Assembly (NCBI RefSeq): GCF_024614185.1
Contig: NZ_JAHTLF010000008.1
Coordinates: 1-64,000 of the forward strand
Length of the DNA: 64,000 nt
DNA from: Nocardioides carbamazepini
GTDB lineage: Bacteria > Actinomycetota > Actinomycetes > Propionibacteriales > Nocardioidaceae
Direction: 5' to 3'
The notes under the pieces were generated by a model, which did not search any database, was not told where the DNA came from, and saw nothing but the letters and a program-made list of their open reading frames with translations. Both the position numbers and the translations under genes were made by a program. Position 1 is the stretch's first letter. Every line of letters starts with the position of its first letter. Shown here one piece after another: positions 1-17,493 of this stretch.

Positions 1-170
1 GCCGAAAACACACGCCCAACCCCAGAATCCAAACCCCCGAAGGAATCCATCAACACAGAGCCAGACGCACACAAACGTCACAACAATCTATGCATGACAC
101 ACTGTTGAGTTCTCAAACATCACACGCACTCGCGCCTCGGGCCCTGTCGGGCACTCGGTCGCGGGGCAAC
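1..170 (-). promoter_or_regulatory. Probable rRNA operon leader (16S gene off the left edge)
   Basis: No protein gene is visible here. Read on the minus strand, the stretch around 100-120 gives TTTGAGAACTCAACAGTG. This resembles the conserved antitermination/processing segment found before 16S rRNA in many actinobacteria. It lies downstream of a good minus-strand promoter at 178-206. The 16S gene itself is not in the window, so this rests on leader similarity and the promoter alone. Confidence 0.5.
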
Positions 171-177
171 CTGTGAA

Positions 178-206
178 ACGTTACTGGACCGGACCCTGGC
201 AGTCAA
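178..206 (-). promoter_or_regulatory. Sigma-70-type promoter, probably of an rRNA operon
   Basis: On the minus strand, a -35 box TTGACT (201-206) and a -10 box TAACGT (178-183) are separated by exactly 17 bp. The promoter points left, into the leader-like sequence. A weaker second candidate lies upstream: TTGCAA at 347-352 and TAATGT at 322-327 with a 19-bp spacer. Tandem promoters would suit an rRNA operon. Confidence 0.6.
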
Positions 207-258
207 CTCCGAGCTTCCGGAGCCTCCGACCTGGGCCTGAACCCTGCTGCGGACACAG

Positions 259-298
259 TGAAACCCTCGTCTTTGGGGCCTTGCCCCGGAGGTTTTCG
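259..298. terminator. Possible bidirectional hairpin terminator after argH
   Basis: The inner stem GGGGC-AAG-GCCCC (minus-strand reading) is flanked by outer arms AAACC and GGTTTT, so T-rich ends exist on both strands. It lies about 70 bp past the argH stop and upstream of the rRNA-type promoter, where insulation would be expected. The outer stem contains mismatches. Confidence 0.35.
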
Positions 299-365
299 CT
301 GCGTTCCCCGCAACGAGATGAACATTAACAGCACCTGTCCCCCTCGTTGCAAATCGGGGTGGCCC

Positions 366-4237
<3,872 letters not shown>

Positions 4238-4238
4238 G

Positions 4239-5180
4239 TCAGGTCCGCTTGCTCTCGAGCCAGGTCATGACGGCCTTCTGGGCGTGGCGGCGGTTCTCGG
4301 CCTCGTCCCACACGACGCTCCGCGGGCCGTCGAGGACCTCGGCGGCGATCTCCATCCCGCGGTACGCCGGCAGGCAGTGCAGCACGATCGCGTCGTCCTC
4401 GGCGGCGGCGACGAGGTCCGATGTGACCGACCAGGGACCGAAGACGGCGCGACGCTCGGCGGCCTCGTCCTCCTTGCCCATCGAGACCCAGGTGTCGGTG
4501 ATCACGACGTCCGCGCCCGTGACGGCGGCGACCGGGTCGGCGACCGCGGACCCTGAGCCGCCGGTGGCGGCGCCGATCTCGTTGGCGCGCGCGAACATCG
4601 CGGTGTCGGGGACGTAGCCCTCCGGGCCGCTGATCCGCACGTGCATCCCCGCGGTGGCGCCGGCGAGCAGCCACGAGTTGCCCATGTTGCAGGCGCCGTC
4701 CCCGAGGAAGGCGGCAGTCAGCCCGGCGAGACTCTTCCCCTCCGGCGCCTTGTGCTCCCGGATCGTGAGCAGGTCGGCGAGCAGCTGACAGGGGTGGAAC
4801 TCGTCGGTGAGCGCATTGACGACCGGGACGCCGGCGTAGGACGCCATCTCGTCGAGATCGGTCTGCGCATAGGTGCGCCAGACGATCTGCGCGGCCTGAC
4901 GACCGAGCACCCGGGCGACGTCGGCGACGGACTCCCGCTTGCCGATGCCGGCGAGCGTGCCGTCGACGAGCATCGGGTGTCCGCCGAGCTCGGCGATGCC
5001 GGCCGCGAAGGACGCCTGGGTGCGCAGGGTCGGCTTGTCGAAGATCATCGCCACCGTGCGGGGGCCGGCCAGCGGCTGGTGGTCGTAGGGCTCGGCCTTG
5101 AGCCTCGCCGCCAGGTCGAGGACCTCCGCCTGCTCGGCCGGGGTCAGGTCGTCGTCGCGGAGGAAGGAGCGGATGCTCAT
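4239..5180 (-). CDS. argF: Ornithine carbamoyltransferase with an altered phosphate loop
   Basis: Makes citrulline from ornithine and carbamoyl phosphate. The 313-residue protein carries HPCQ (carbamoyl-phosphate site), the ornithine loop DTWVSMG and LHCLPA. The usual STRTR loop reads T-L-R-T-Q at residues 51-55, preceded by FDKP; the central Arg and following Thr are kept. The SMG loop argues for ornithine rather than acetyl- or succinylornithine as substrate. The ATG at 5180 overlaps the argD stop (ATGA). The loop change may be common in this lineage; it does not by itself imply inactivity. Confidence 0.94.
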   Translation of the reverse strand: MSIRSFLRDDDLTPAEQAEVLDLAARLKAEPYDHQPLAGPRTVAMIFDKPTLRTQASFAAGIAELGGHPMLVDGTLAGIGKRESVADVARVLGRQAAQIVWRTYAQTDLDEMASYAGVPVVNALTDEFHPCQLLADLLTIREHKAPEGKSLAGLTAAFLGDGACNMGNSWLLAGATAGMHVRISGPEGYVPDTAMFARANEIGAATGGSGSAVADPVAAVTGADVVITDTWVSMGKEDEAAERRAVFGPWSVTSDLVAAAEDDAIVLHCLPAYRGMEIAAEVLDGPRSVVWDEAENRRHAQKAVMTWLESKRT

Positions 5181-6373
5181 GCGCCCACTCCCGCCTGGTC
5201 GAGGATCCCTGCCCACGCGGCGGCGAACGCGTCGAGGTCGACGTCGGCGAGGTTCAACGGCGGCGCCATCCGGATCCGCTCCGGGGTCGCGGCATTGATG
5301 AGGAAGCCGGCATCCTGCGCGGAGGTGACCACCTCGGCCGCCTTCGGCTCGGTCAGCGTCAGCCCGACGAGGAGGCCCGCGCCGCGCGTCTCGACCACGC
5401 GGGGGTCCGCAGCGGCCGCCTTGCGGAGCCGCTCCCCCTGTGCGGTCGCGTGGGCCAGCAGATCGTCGTCCTCGATCACGTCGAGGACCGCCAGCGCCGC
5501 CGCCGCGGCGACCGGGTTGCCACCGAAGGTGGTGCCGTGGTTGCCGGGGTCGAGCAGCTTGCCGGAGCCGTGGGTGGCCAGGCACGCACCGATCGGGATC
5601 CCGCCGGCCAGGCCCTTGGCGAGCGTGACGATGTCGGGCACCACCGGGGCGTCGACCAGTGCGGGGTTCTGGTGGGCGAACCAGGTGCCCATCCGCCCGA
5701 CACCGGTCTGGATCTCGTCCAGCCAGAGCAGGGCGCCGTTCTCGTGGGCGATCCGCTGCGCGGCCGGCAGGTAGCCCCTCGGCGGGACGATGACGCCGGC
5801 CTCCCCCTGGACCGGCTCGACCAGGACGGCCGCCGTGTCGTGGTCGACGGCGGCCTCGAGCGCGGCGACGTCGCCGTACGGGACGAAGACGACGTCGCCG
5901 GGCAGCGGCTCGAAGGGCTCGCGGTAGGCCGGCTTCGACGTCAGCGCGAGCGCACCCATGGTGCGGCCGTGGAAGGAGCCCTCGGTCGCGACGATCCTGG
6001 TGCGGCCGGTGCGACGGGTCAGCTTGAACGCCGCCTCGTTGGCCTCCGTGCCGGAGTTCGTGAAGAACACCCGGGCCTCGGTGCCGAGCAGCGCGGCGAG
6101 CCGCTCCGCGAGGGTGATCTGCGGCCCGCTGGCGAAGAAGTTGGAGATGTGGCCGAGCGTCTGCAGCTGCTCGGTGACGGCGGCGACGAGCCTGGGGTGA
6201 GCATGACCGAGCGCATTGACGGCGATGCCACCGAGCAGGTCGACGTACTCACGGCCGTCGGCGTCCCACACGTGGGTGCCCTCACCCTTGACCAGGACGG
6301 TCTTGGGCGGGCCGAAGGTGTTCATGAGGGAGCCGGCGTAGCGCTCGGTCCACTCGGCGTTGGTGGCGGTCAC
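5177..6373 (-). CDS. argD: Acetylornithine aminotransferase
   Basis: PLP enzyme converting N-acetylglutamate semialdehyde to N-acetylornithine. The 398-residue class III aminotransferase shows [10 protein letters not shown] and SFHGRT, the cofactor Asp in DEIQTGVGR, and the Schiff-base Lys about residue 253 in [10 protein letters not shown]. The start is GTG at 6373, which overlaps the argB stop (GTGA) and has AGGGAAA upstream. Its own stop overlaps the argF start. These overlaps make it an integral part of the arg operon. Confidence 0.96.
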   Translation of the reverse strand: MTATNAEWTERYAGSLMNTFGPPKTVLVKGEGTHVWDADGREYVDLLGGIAVNALGHAHPRLVAAVTEQLQTLGHISNFFASGPQITLAERLAALLGTEARVFFTNSGTEANEAAFKLTRRTGRTRIVATEGSFHGRTMGALALTSKPAYREPFEPLPGDVVFVPYGDVAALEAAVDHDTAAVLVEPVQGEAGVIVPPRGYLPAAQRIAHENGALLWLDEIQTGVGRMGTWFAHQNPALVDAPVVPDIVTLAKGLAGGIPIGACLATHGSGKLLDPGNHGTTFGGNPVAAAAALAVLDVIEDDDLLAHATAQGERLRKAAAADPRVVETRGAGLLVGLTLTEPKAAEVVTSAQDAGFLINAATPERIRMAPPLNLADVDLDAFAAAWAGILDQAGVGA

Positions 6374-7308
6374 TTCAGGGTTTCCCTTGCCTTGCGGGTC
6401 TTGGTGGTGACGCCGGGCAGCACCTGGGTGCCGACGCCCTCGTCGGTGAAGAGCTCGAGCAGGACGGCGTGGGCCTGGCGGCCGTCGACGACGGTCGCGC
6501 GCTTGACGCCGTCGCGCACCGCCTGCAGGCACGCGCTCATCTTGGGGATCATGCCGCTGGCCAGCGACGGGAGGATCTCCTCCAGCGCCTCGGGGCTGAT
6601 CTCGCCGATGACCTCCTCGGGGTCCGGCCAGTCGAGGTAGAGGCCCTCGACGTCGGTGAGGACGAGCAGCTTCTCGGCGCCGAGTGCGGCGGCCAGCGAG
6701 GCGGCCGCGGAGTCCGCGTTGACGTTGTGGACGACGCCGTCGACGTCGGGTGCGACGCTGGAGACGACCGGGATCCGGCCGGCCTCGATGAGGTCGAGGA
6801 CCGCCTCGGGCCGCACCTGGGCGACCTCGCCGACCAGGCCGAGATCGACCTCCTCGCCGTCGACGACGGTGCCGGTCTGCTCGGCCGTGAAGAGGCCGGC
6901 GTCCTCACCGGACAGGCCGACGGCGAGCGGCCCGTGCTCGTTGATCAGGCCGACCAGCTCGCGCTGGACCTGGCCGACCAACACCATGCGGACGACGTCC
7001 ATCGCCTCGGGCGTGGTGACCCGCAGGCCGCCGCGGAACTCGGACTCGATGCCGAGACGGCCGAGCATCTGGGAGATCTGCGGTCCGCCGCCGTGGACGA
7101 CGACCGGCCGGAAGCCGGCGAAGCGCAGGAACGCGATGTCCTCGGCGAACGCGCGCTTGAGGGTGTCGTCCGTCATCGCGTTGCCGCCGTACTTGATGAC
7201 GACGATCTTGCCGTGGTAGGCCTTGAGCCAGGGCAGCGCTCCGGCGAGGGTCTCGGCCTTGAACGGGTCGGGCTTGCCAGGACCCTGCTCGTCGGTGTGG
7301 GCGGTCAT
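6370..7308 (-). CDS. argB: Acetylglutamate kinase
   Basis: Phosphorylates N-acetylglutamate, normally the arginine-feedback-controlled step. The 312-residue amino-acid-kinase fold has [16 protein letters not shown] and the late [14 protein letters not shown] typical of ArgB. The N-terminal extension and the GVGTQV C-terminus fit arginine-sensitive NAGKs, so feedback inhibition is likely. The ATG at 7308 overlaps the argJ stop (ATGA). No strong ribosome binding site is visible, so coupling to argJ is probable. Confidence 0.96.
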   Translation of the reverse strand: MTAHTDEQGPGKPDPFKAETLAGALPWLKAYHGKIVVIKYGGNAMTDDTLKRAFAEDIAFLRFAGFRPVVVHGGGPQISQMLGRLGIESEFRGGLRVTTPEAMDVVRMVLVGQVQRELVGLINEHGPLAVGLSGEDAGLFTAEQTGTVVDGEEVDLGLVGEVAQVRPEAVLDLIEAGRIPVVSSVAPDVDGVVHNVNADSAAASLAAALGAEKLLVLTDVEGLYLDWPDPEEVIGEISPEALEEILPSLASGMIPKMSACLQAVRDGVKRATVVDGRQAHAVLLELFTDEGVGTQVLPGVTTKTRKARETLK

Positions 7309-8465
7309 GAGGAGTACGCGCTGTTCTCGTGGACGTAGGCGTGGGTGAGGTCGTTGGTCCAGACCGTGGCCTGGGCGTCGCCGGCCTTGAGGTCGATAGT
7401 GACGGTGACCGTGCGGCCGGACAGGTCGACGAGCGACGGGTCCTCGGCGGGGGTGCTGTTGCGGCACACCCAGACCCCGTTCATGGCGACATCGAGGTCC
7501 GCGGGGTCGAACGCGGCGGACGTCGTACCGACGGACGCGAGGACCCGGCCCCAGTTGGGGTCCTTGCCGAAGACGGCCGCCTTGAACAGGTTGCTCCGCG
7601 CGACGCTGCGGCCGACCTCGACCGCGTCGTCCTCGGTGGCCGCGTTGACGGTGGTGATCGCGATCTCGTGGTCGGCACCCTCGGCGTCGGCGAGCAGCTG
7701 GACCGCCAGCGAGCGGCACACCTCGGTGAGCGCGGCCGTGAAGTCGGCGAGGCTCGGCGTGACGCCGGAGGCGCCGGAGGCCATCAGCGTGACGGTGTCG
7801 TTGGTCGACTGGCAGCCGTCGGAGTCGAGCCGGTCGAAGCTGACCCGGGTGGCGGCACGCAGCGCCGCGTCCAGGTCGGCGGCGGGTACGACGGCGTCGG
7901 TCGTGATCACGACGAGCATCGTGGCGAGCGCGGGCGCGAGCATGCCGGCGCCCTTGGCCATGCCGCCGATCGACCAGGCCGCGCCGTCGGGGCCGGTGAC
8001 GACGACCTGCTTGCTGACGGTGTCGGTGGTCATGATCGCCTCGGCCGCGGCGCCACCGCCGTCCGCGGCGAGCTGGGCGTGCAGGATGTCCACGCCGTCG
8101 AGCAGGGTCTGCCGGTCGTTGACCAGACCGATCAGGCCGGTGGAGCAGACGACGACATCGCCGGCGGCGACGCCGACGAGCTCGCCCACCCTCTCGGCGA
8201 CCTGGTGGGTGGTCTGGAAGCCCTCCGGGCCGGTGTAGCAGTTGGCGCCGCCGGAGTTGAGGACGACGGCGCGCACGACGCCGTCCTTGACGACCTGCTC
8301 GCTCCACAGGACCGGATTGGCCTTGCAGCGGTTGCTGGTGAAGACCGAGGCGGAGTCGAACGTGGGGCCCTGGTTGACGACGAGGGCGAAGTCCTTCTTG
8401 CCGCTCGGCTTCAGACCGATGGCGGCGCCGGCGGCGACGAAGCCGGCGGGGTGAGTGACGCTCAT
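7305..8465 (-). CDS. argJ: Bifunctional ornithine acetyltransferase / N-acetylglutamate synthase
   Basis: Recycles the acetyl group from acetylornithine to glutamate, closing the cyclic pathway. The 386-residue precursor contains MAKGAGML followed by ALATML. The Thr near residue 182 is the expected nucleophile for self-cleavage into two chains and for catalysis. Early [10 protein letters not shown] and late [10 protein letters not shown] are typical. The ATG at 8465 has GAAGGAAC about 11 bases upstream. A 27-base gap separates it from the ACT-domain gene, one of the few non-overlapping junctions here. Whether it is mono- or bifunctional cannot be read from sequence. Confidence 0.95.
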   Translation of the reverse strand: MSVTHPAGFVAAGAAIGLKPSGKKDFALVVNQGPTFDSASVFTSNRCKANPVLWSEQVVKDGVVRAVVLNSGGANCYTGPEGFQTTHQVAERVGELVGVAAGDVVVCSTGLIGLVNDRQTLLDGVDILHAQLAADGGGAAAEAIMTTDTVSKQVVVTGPDGAAWSIGGMAKGAGMLAPALATMLVVITTDAVVPAADLDAALRAATRVSFDRLDSDGCQSTNDTVTLMASGASGVTPSLADFTAALTEVCRSLAVQLLADAEGADHEIAITTVNAATEDDAVEVGRSVARSNLFKAAVFGKDPNWGRVLASVGTTSAAFDPADLDVAMNGVWVCRNSTPAEDPSLVDLSGRTVTVTIDLKAGDAQATVWTNDLTHAYVHENSAYSS

Positions 8466-8492
8466 GTGCGCAGATGTTCCTTCGAGGCGGGG

Positions 8493-11092
<2,600 letters not shown>

Positions 11093-11093
<1 letters not shown>

Positions 11094-11935
11094 TGACCGC
11101 AGTCACCGAGAGCCCGCAGGCTCCCCTGGCGGTCCGCGCGGCCGTCGTACCGGAGGACCTGGCGAGCCGGCCGTCCCTGCGCGAGACCGTCGACCAGACC
11201 CTGGCGATGGCCTGGCGCGCGACGAAGAAGATGCGCCGCAACCCGGAGCAGTTCTTCGACGTCACCATCCAGCCGCTGCTGTTCACCGCGATGTTCGCCT
11301 ACATCTTCGGCGGCGCGATCTCGGGCAGCGTCAAGGACTACCTGCCGCTGATCATCCCCGGCATCCTGGCTCAGACCGCGCTCACGACCTGCATGGCGAT
11401 GGGCACCCAGCTGCGCGAGGACATGGACAAAGGCGTCTTCGACCGCTTCCGCTCGCTGCCGATCGCCCGGATCGCTCCCCTGGCCGGGCCCGCCCTGGCC
11501 GATGTCATCCGCTACATGATCGCCGCGACCCTGACCATCCTGGTCGGCATCGCGATGGGCTTCCGTCCCGGCGGCGGTGTCCTGGGCACGCTGGGCGGCT
11601 GGCTGCTGACCATCGTCGCGGCCTGGTCGCTGGCCTGGATCTTCACCTGGCTCGGCACCGTGGCCCGCTCCGCCCAGGCAGTGCAGGGCATCTCGATGAT
11701 GATCATGTTCCCGCTCACCTTCCTGTCCAACGCCTTCGTCCCGGCCGAGTCGCTGCCGGGCTGGCTCGAGGCGTTCGTCAAGGTCAACCCGGTCTCGCAC
11801 GTGGTCACCGCGTGCCGCGACCTGATCAACGAGGGCCAGGTCACCGCGGAGGTCGGCTGGGCACTGCTCGGCTGCGCCGCCGTGGTCGCGATCTTCGCAC
11901 CGCTGGCCGTGCGGTCGTACTCGCGGAAGATCTGA
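11093..11935 (+). CDS. ABC-2 type permease, DrrB type
   Basis: A 280-residue integral membrane protein with about six hydrophobic segments and the ABC-2 signature region SQAVQGISMMIMFPLTFLSN near residue 200. The N-terminal cytoplasmic arm holds the conserved RNPEQFFDVTIQPLLF. The ATG at 11093 overlaps the TGA of the ATPase gene (TGATG) and has GAGGAGG upstream. The two together form a homodimerising exporter. It ends 9 bp from the stop of the convergent regulator gene, with no obvious terminator between. Confidence 0.92.
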
Positions 11936-11944
11936 CCGACCGAT

Positions 11945-14941
11945 CTAGCCCAACAGCCGTGCGACGACGTCGCGGGTCTCGTCCATCAGGGCGTGCCCGC
12001 GGCGTTCGCCGTACTCGGCGGCGAGAAGAGCCAGCTCACCCGGGGCCGCCGCCTCGCAGCGGGCCACGGCCCGGTCCCACGAGAGGGACGGCACGAACCG
12101 GGGGTACGACATCCGGTCGGCCAGCACCAGCAGCCGGATCGCCTCGGCGGGCCGCAGCGTGCCGTAGCGCAGGGCCCAGGTGCCGAGCGCGAAGAGCATC
12201 AGCCCGACGACCGGTACGTCGACGAAGGTGCGGTCGCGGTGGATGACCCGGGGCAGCGCCGACACGAGCCAGCGATGGAGCTCGCGCCCCTGTGCCGGGC
12301 GGTCGTGGAGGGCGTACGCCAGGATCGCGACGGTGTTGCCGTAGATCCGCCACGGCGCGATGTCGGCGTCGTTGCCCATGCCGGGGAAGCGGACCGCGGC
12401 CATCGCCTCGGCGGCCTGCTGGACGATCCGGCAGCCCTCGTCGATCTGGCCGCGGGCGAAGGCGATCTCGGCCTGGGTGACCAGGAGCGTGCCGCGGGCG
12501 CTGTAGCCACCGCCGCCGGAGGCCAGGTCGGTGCGGGCGACGACCTCATCGAGGGCCCGCTCGGCGGCATCCGGGTCGCCGCGCTCGATCCAGGCGACCG
12601 CCGAGACGGTCATCGCCTGGAGCGCGTCCTCGTGGGCGCCGAGCCGGACCAGGATCGGTACGGCGGCCCGCGCGTGGGGCTCGGCGTCACCGAGGCGCCC
12701 GACCTGGCTGTAGAGCCCGGCCAGCTGGGCATGGAGCACCGCGCGCGTCCAGGGTCCGCCGTCGTCGGTGGCGAGCACCAGCGCCGCCTCGGCGGCCGCG
12801 ATCGCCGCGTCGGGATCGCCGATGTTCTCGCGCTCGTGGCTGCGCCACTGGAGCGCGACGGCGCGGACCAGGGGATCCGGGTCGTGGATCAGCGCGTCGG
12901 AGGGCGAGAGCAGGGGGCTGGCCGCCGGGGCGCTCGCACCGAGCACCACGGTGGTCATCGCGGCGACGCGCGGACTCGTCGTACCGGGGCCGAGGCGGGC
13001 GAGCTCACCGAGCAGGTCGTCGAGGACGTCGAGCTGGGCGATCCACGAGTTGACCAGGGTCAGGCACAGCGCCGCCCGGGTCTGGTCGGCCCGCTCCGGC
13101 GCGGCCGGCACGTCGACCAGGACGCCGGCGACCGGCTCGCAGAGCATGATCACGCGGGCGTGCTCACCGCGGATGCTCCAGAACCCGCCGAGGGTCGCCA
13201 TCAGCGCGGCGACGGCGTCAGGGTCCGGCTCGGCCAGCGCCCGGCGCAGGGCGTCCGCGAGGTTGTTCTCCTCGATCGCGACCGCGTCGACGGTGGTGAC
13301 CTGGTCGCGGGTGAACAGCAGCGCGCCGAGCCGGTCGGCCACGGCGACCGCCCAGTCGCGGTGCTCGCGCTGGGCCGCGGCCTCCTCGCCCGCATCGACC
13401 AGCCGCATCCGGCCGAACTCACGCACCGTCTCGAGCATCCGGTAGCGCAGCGGCGTCCCGGCACCGACGTCGACGAGGGTCAGCAGCGACTGGGCGACGA
13501 GCTCCTCGACGCAGACGAACGCGTCGTCACCCAGCATCGCCTCCGCGCCGTCGAGGGTGAAGCCGTCATGGAAGACCGAGAGCCGCCGCAGCGCGCGGCG
13601 GTCGCGGTCCGCGAGCAGGTTCCAGGACCAGTCGATGACGGCGAGGAGCGTCTGGTGCCGGTCGGGTGCGCTGCGGTCGCCGCCGCGCAGCAGCGCGAAC
13701 CGGTTCTCGAGCCGCGTCGCGATGTCATCGACCGACATGGCGCGGACCTTGACCGCGGCCAGCTCGATCGCCAGCGGGAGCCCGTCGAGACGCTCGGCGA
13801 TCTCGGTGACGGCGGCATCGGGCAGCGCGACGCCGGGCCGCGCGGCGAACGCGCGCTGCCGGAACAGGTCGCTCGCGTCGGCGGTACCGAGGCGGCTCAG
13901 CTCGAAGACGTGCTCGGCGGTGATCGCCAGCGGCGCGCGGGTCGTGGTCAGCACCCGCAGCGACGGGGTGACCGCGACCAGGAACGCGACCAGGTCGGCG
14001 ACGGCCTCGACCAGATGCTCGCAGTTGTCGAGCACCAGCAGCGCCGGCGCCTGGTCGAGCTGCTGGGCGATCCGGGACCGTACGTCGCGCAGCTGCTCGG
14101 GGGTCAGGGCCTTTCGACCGTGGACGGAGTCGCGGACGCCGAGCACCGATCCGACCTCGGACACCACGTCGGCCGGGTCGACGACGCCGACGAGCTCGAC
14201 CACGTGCACCACCGGTTGCTCGGCCTCGGCCGCGACCAGCTGGGCGAGCCGGGTCTTGCCCAGGCCACCAGGGCCGACGATCGAGACCACCCGGTGGGTC
14301 CGGACCAAGGCACGGAGCCGGGCCAGGTCGTCGTCGCGGCCGACCAGGCTGCTGGCGTAGTGGCTCAGGCCGGAGCGCACCGGACGGTCGCGCAGCAGCA
14401 GCTCGCCGTGCAGGGCCTGGAGCTCAGGTGCCGGATCGACGCCGAGCCGGTCGGCCAGACCCTCGCGGTAGGTCTCGTAGCGGGCGAGCGCGGCGGGCAG
14501 GCCACGCACGGCGGCCTCGCTGCGCAGCAGCGCCGAGAACCAGGCGTCGTCGCGCCCGGTAGCGGCCGCCTCCAGCAGCGGGAGTGCCTCGTCGTGCCGG
14601 CCCAGCGCGGACAGGATCCGGCCGGCGAGCGCGGGCTCGCCGTCGAGGTGGGCCAGGTGCGCGACGGCCTCGCTCCAGGCGCCCGCCGCGGCGGCCCGGC
14701 GCGCGGCCTCGACCGCGTGGTCGTGGGACCAGACGTCGACGTCGCCGGTGTCGAGCGTGAGCCGGTAGCCGTGCCCGGCGCGCTCGACGACCCCGGGTGC
14801 GGTCGCCGACCGGGCCCGGGAGACCACGACCTGGAGCGCCTTGGTCGGGTTCACCGGCGCCTCGTCGCCCCAGATCTCCTCGATCAGGCGCTCCTCGCCG
14901 ACCGCCTTGCCACGTGCCTCGGCCAGCACTGCGAGGAGCAC
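11945..14941 (-). CDS. SARP/AfsR-like regulator: winged helix, BTAD, NB-ARC, TPR
   Basis: A 998-residue signal-transducing regulator. The start of the protein resembles the DNA-binding winged helix of SARPs (RLIEEIWGDEAP). A BTAD all-helical domain covers about 70-190. An NTPase follows with Walker A GPGGLGKTR near 245 and ALLVLDNCEHL near 315. Roughly 450 residues of TPR-like repeats form the C-terminus. The GTG at 14941 has GGGGAG upstream but trims the first strands of the winged helix. The frame stays open and homologous-looking for 26 more codons up to a CTG that overlaps the pheT stop. The regulated genes are unknown; the ABC exporter is a convergent neighbour. Confidence 0.85.
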   Translation of the reverse strand: MLLAVLAEARGKAVGEERLIEEIWGDEAPVNPTKALQVVVSRARSATAPGVVERAGHGYRLTLDTGDVDVWSHDHAVEAARRAAAAGAWSEAVAHLAHLDGEPALAGRILSALGRHDEALPLLEAAATGRDDAWFSALLRSEAAVRGLPAALARYETYREGLADRLGVDPAPELQALHGELLLRDRPVRSGLSHYASSLVGRDDDLARLRALVRTHRVVSIVGPGGLGKTRLAQLVAAEAEQPVVHVVELVGVVDPADVVSEVGSVLGVRDSVHGRKALTPEQLRDVRSRIAQQLDQAPALLVLDNCEHLVEAVADLVAFLVAVTPSLRVLTTTRAPLAITAEHVFELSRLGTADASDLFRQRAFAARPGVALPDAAVTEIAERLDGLPLAIELAAVKVRAMSVDDIATRLENRFALLRGGDRSAPDRHQTLLAVIDWSWNLLADRDRRALRRLSVFHDGFTLDGAEAMLGDDAFVCVEELVAQSLLTLVDVGAGTPLRYRMLETVREFGRMRLVDAGEEAAAQREHRDWAVAVADRLGALLFTRDQVTTVDAVAIEENNLADALRRALAEPDPDAVAALMATLGGFWSIRGEHARVIMLCEPVAGVLVDVPAAPERADQTRAALCLTLVNSWIAQLDVLDDLLGELARLGPGTTSPRVAAMTTVVLGASAPAASPLLSPSDALIHDPDPLVRAVALQWRSHERENIGDPDAAIAAAEAALVLATDDGGPWTRAVLHAQLAGLYSQVGRLGDAEPHARAAVPILVRLGAHEDALQAMTVSAVAWIERGDPDAAERALDEVVARTDLASGGGGYSARGTLLVTQAEIAFARGQIDEGCRIVQQAAEAMAAVRFPGMGNDADIAPWRIYGNTVAILAYALHDRPAQGRELHRWLVSALPRVIHRDRTFVDVPVVGLMLFALGTWALRYGTLRPAEAIRLLVLADRMSYPRFVPSLSWDRAVARCEAAAPGELALLAAEYGERRGHALMDETRDVVARLLG

Positions 14942-15015
14942 ACGGGTCCGCTCCCCTGGGACGGCCGCGCCGTCCCAGGTGACCTCGTCGGCCAGCCGCA
15001 GCCGCGGCCCGGAGG

Positions 15016-17493
15016 TCAGCGTTGCACCGCTCCGGTCAGCTCGGCGGCCCGGGCGACGGCGGCGTCGCGCGCGGCGCCGGTCTCGGCCTCGGTGAGGGTC
15101 CGGTCGGGAGCGCGGAAGCGCAGTGCGAAGGCCAGCGACTTCTGGCCCTCCTCGATCTGCTCACCCGTATAGACGTCGAACAGCCGGATCGACTCCAACA
15201 GGTCGCCGGCACCCTCACGCAGCGCGGCCTCGACCGCCGCGACCGTGACCCCGGCGTCGACGACGAGCGCGACGTCCTCCTTGGCGAGAGGCATCGTCGA
15301 GAAGTCCGGTCCCGGGGTCACGTCGGCGGCCGCCGCCATCAGCGCGTCGAGGTCCAGCTCGACCGCGGCGCTGCGGGCGGGGAGACCGTAGGCGGCGCAC
15401 ACGCTCGGGTGCAGCTCACCCGCGTGGCCGAGCTGGACGCCGTCGATGCTGACCAGCGCGCACCGGCCGGGGTGCCAGGGCATCCGGGCGGCCGCGCCGA
15501 CCTCGACGCGCACACCGAGGTCGGCCGCGAGACGTCGTACGACGGCCAGGGCGTCGGTCCATCCGGCGTCGGTGCCGGCCCCCCACCAACCCGCACGCCG
15601 CCGCTCGCCGGCGAGCACGACGGCGAGGTGCTGCGGCTGCACGGGCAGCGCCTCGACCAGCTTCTCGAGCTCAGCCTCGCTCGGGCGGGTGTGGACGCCG
15701 TAGATCGGCGCCGCACCGTTGTCGGCGGGGAAGGCGACCGTGCCGGTCTCGAACAGCGCCACCCCGGGCGCGCCACGGCCGACGTTGCGGGAGGCGGCCT
15801 CGAGCAGCCCCGGCAACAGAGTGGTGGTGTAGGCCGGCTCCTCGCTGGAGAGCGGGTTGGCCAGGCCGACGGTGACGCGCAGCGGGTCGCCGGCGGGCAG
15901 GCCGAGCTTGTCGAAGGTCGCCTCGCCGACGAACGGGAAGCTGACCACCTCGACCAGGCCCGCTCCGGCCAGGGTGCGGCCGACCCGGCGGCGCAGCCGC
16001 TGGGTGCGGGTCAGGCCACGCCCGGTCGCCCGTCGCGGGAGCACGCTCGGCACCTGGTCGTAGCCGACGATCCGGACGACCTCCTCGACCAGGTCGTAGG
16101 GGTCGTTGATGTCGGGGCGCCAGGCCGGCGGGACGACCTCGATGGTGCCGGCGTCCTGCTCGGTCACCGTCGCGCCGACGGCACGCAGGCTCTCGACCGT
16201 CGTCATCGCGGTGATGTCGATGCCGCTGAGCCGGGCCGGCAGGTCGGTGGCGATGGTGATCGCGGTCCGCTCGGGGGCGGTGCCGACGAGGGTGAACCCC
16301 GGCTCGGCGGTCGCGCCGCCATGCTCGACGAGCAGCTCCACGACGCGGTCGGCGGCGACACCGGGCAGCAGTGGGTCGACGCCACGCTCGTTGCGCTTGC
16401 CGGCCTCGGACGTCAGCTTGTGGCGCCGCCCGGTGCGGAACATCGAGACGGCGTCCCAGTGGGCCGCCTCGACCAGGATCCGCGTGGTCGACCCCGACAT
16501 CTCGGTGGTCGCGCCGCCCATCACGCCGGCGAGACCGATCGGGCCGGAGTCGTCGGTGATGACGAGGTCCTCGACCGACAGCTTGCGGACGGCGTCGTCG
16601 AGCGTGGTGACCTGCTCGCCCTCACGGGCACGACGGACGCCGAGCGCGCCGACGACCTTGTCGGCGTCGTAGCCGTGGATCGGCTGGCCGAGCTCGAGCA
16701 TCACGTAGTTGGTGATGTCGACGGCGAGCGAGATCGAGCGCATGCCGGCCTGCTCGACACGTCGCTTGATGAACTCGGGGGTGGGAGCGGCCGGGTCGAA
16801 GCCGCTGACCAGCCGCGCGGCGAACACCGGGCAGCCGGCCGGGTCGTCGACGACGACCTCCCAGGCCTTGCCGTCGGCCGCGGGGAGCTCGCGGACGGCC
16901 GGATCGGCGAACGGGACGCCGAAGCCGAGCGCCGCCTCACGGGCGACGCCGCGCAGCGAGAGGGCGTAGGCACGGTCGGGGTTGATCTCGAACTCGATGA
17001 CCTCGTCGTCGAGTCCGAGCAGACCGAAGACGTCGTCACCGGGAACGCCGGCGTCGGGCGGCAGCACCAGGATGCCGTCGTGGTCCTCGCCGATGCCGAG
17101 CTCGCGCACCGAGCAGATCATGCCGGCCGAGACATGGCCGTAGGTCTTGCGTGCGGAGATCACGAAGTTCCCCGGCAGCACGCCGCCCGGGAGGATGACG
17201 ACCACGAGGTCGCCCGGAGCGAAGTTGTGCGCGCCGCACACGATCCCCTGCGGCTCGCCCGTGCCGTTGGCCTCACCGACATCGACGGTGCACCAGTTGA
17301 TGGTCTTGCCGTTCTTCTGTGGCTCCGGCTCCTTGGTGAGGACGCGGCCGATGACGAGCGGGCCGGTGATGTCGGCCGAGTCGATCCCCTCCAGCTTGAG
17401 GCCCAGCGCGGTCAGCCGGTCCGTCAGCACCTCGGTGGTGACCTCGGCCGGCAGGTCGACGAGCTCCCGGATCCAGGAGACAGGGGCCTTCAC
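15016..17493 (-). CDS. pheT: Phenylalanyl-tRNA synthetase beta subunit
   Basis: Partner of PheS in the alpha2-beta2 enzyme that charges tRNA-Phe. The 825-residue length is normal. It contains the N-terminal EMAP-like tRNA-binding domain (GVVCGAHNF-type region [12 protein letters not shown]), the B3/B4 editing domain, B5 and a C-terminal anticodon-binding FDX-ACB domain ([16 protein letters not shown]). The start is GTG at 17493, overlapping the pheS stop (GTGA). The two subunits are therefore translationally coupled. Confidence 0.97.
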   Translation of the reverse strand: MKAPVSWIRELVDLPAEVTTEVLTDRLTALGLKLEGIDSADITGPLVIGRVLTKEPEPQKNGKTINWCTVDVGEANGTGEPQGIVCGAHNFAPGDLVVVILPGGVLPGNFVISARKTYGHVSAGMICSVRELGIGEDHDGILVLPPDAGVPGDDVFGLLGLDDEVIEFEINPDRAYALSLRGVAREAALGFGVPFADPAVRELPAADGKAWEVVVDDPAGCPVFAARLVSGFDPAAPTPEFIKRRVEQAGMRSISLAVDITNYVMLELGQPIHGYDADKVVGALGVRRAREGEQVTTLDDAVRKLSVEDLVITDDSGPIGLAGVMGGATTEMSGSTTRILVEAAHWDAVSMFRTGRRHKLTSEAGKRNERGVDPLLPGVAADRVVELLVEHGGATAEPGFTLVGTAPERTAITIATDLPARLSGIDITAMTTVESLRAVGATVTEQDAGTIEVVPPAWRPDINDPYDLVEEVVRIVGYDQVPSVLPRRATGRGLTRTQRLRRRVGRTLAGAGLVEVVSFPFVGEATFDKLGLPAGDPLRVTVGLANPLSSEEPAYTTTLLPGLLEAASRNVGRGAPGVALFETGTVAFPADNGAAPIYGVHTRPSEAELEKLVEALPVQPQHLAVVLAGERRRAGWWGAGTDAGWTDALAVVRRLAADLGVRVEVGAAARMPWHPGRCALVSIDGVQLGHAGELHPSVCAAYGLPARSAAVELDLDALMAAAADVTPGPDFSTMPLAKEDVALVVDAGVTVAAVEAALREGAGDLLESIRLFDVYTGEQIEEGQKSLAFALRFRAPDRTLTEAETGAARDAAVARAAELTGAVQR

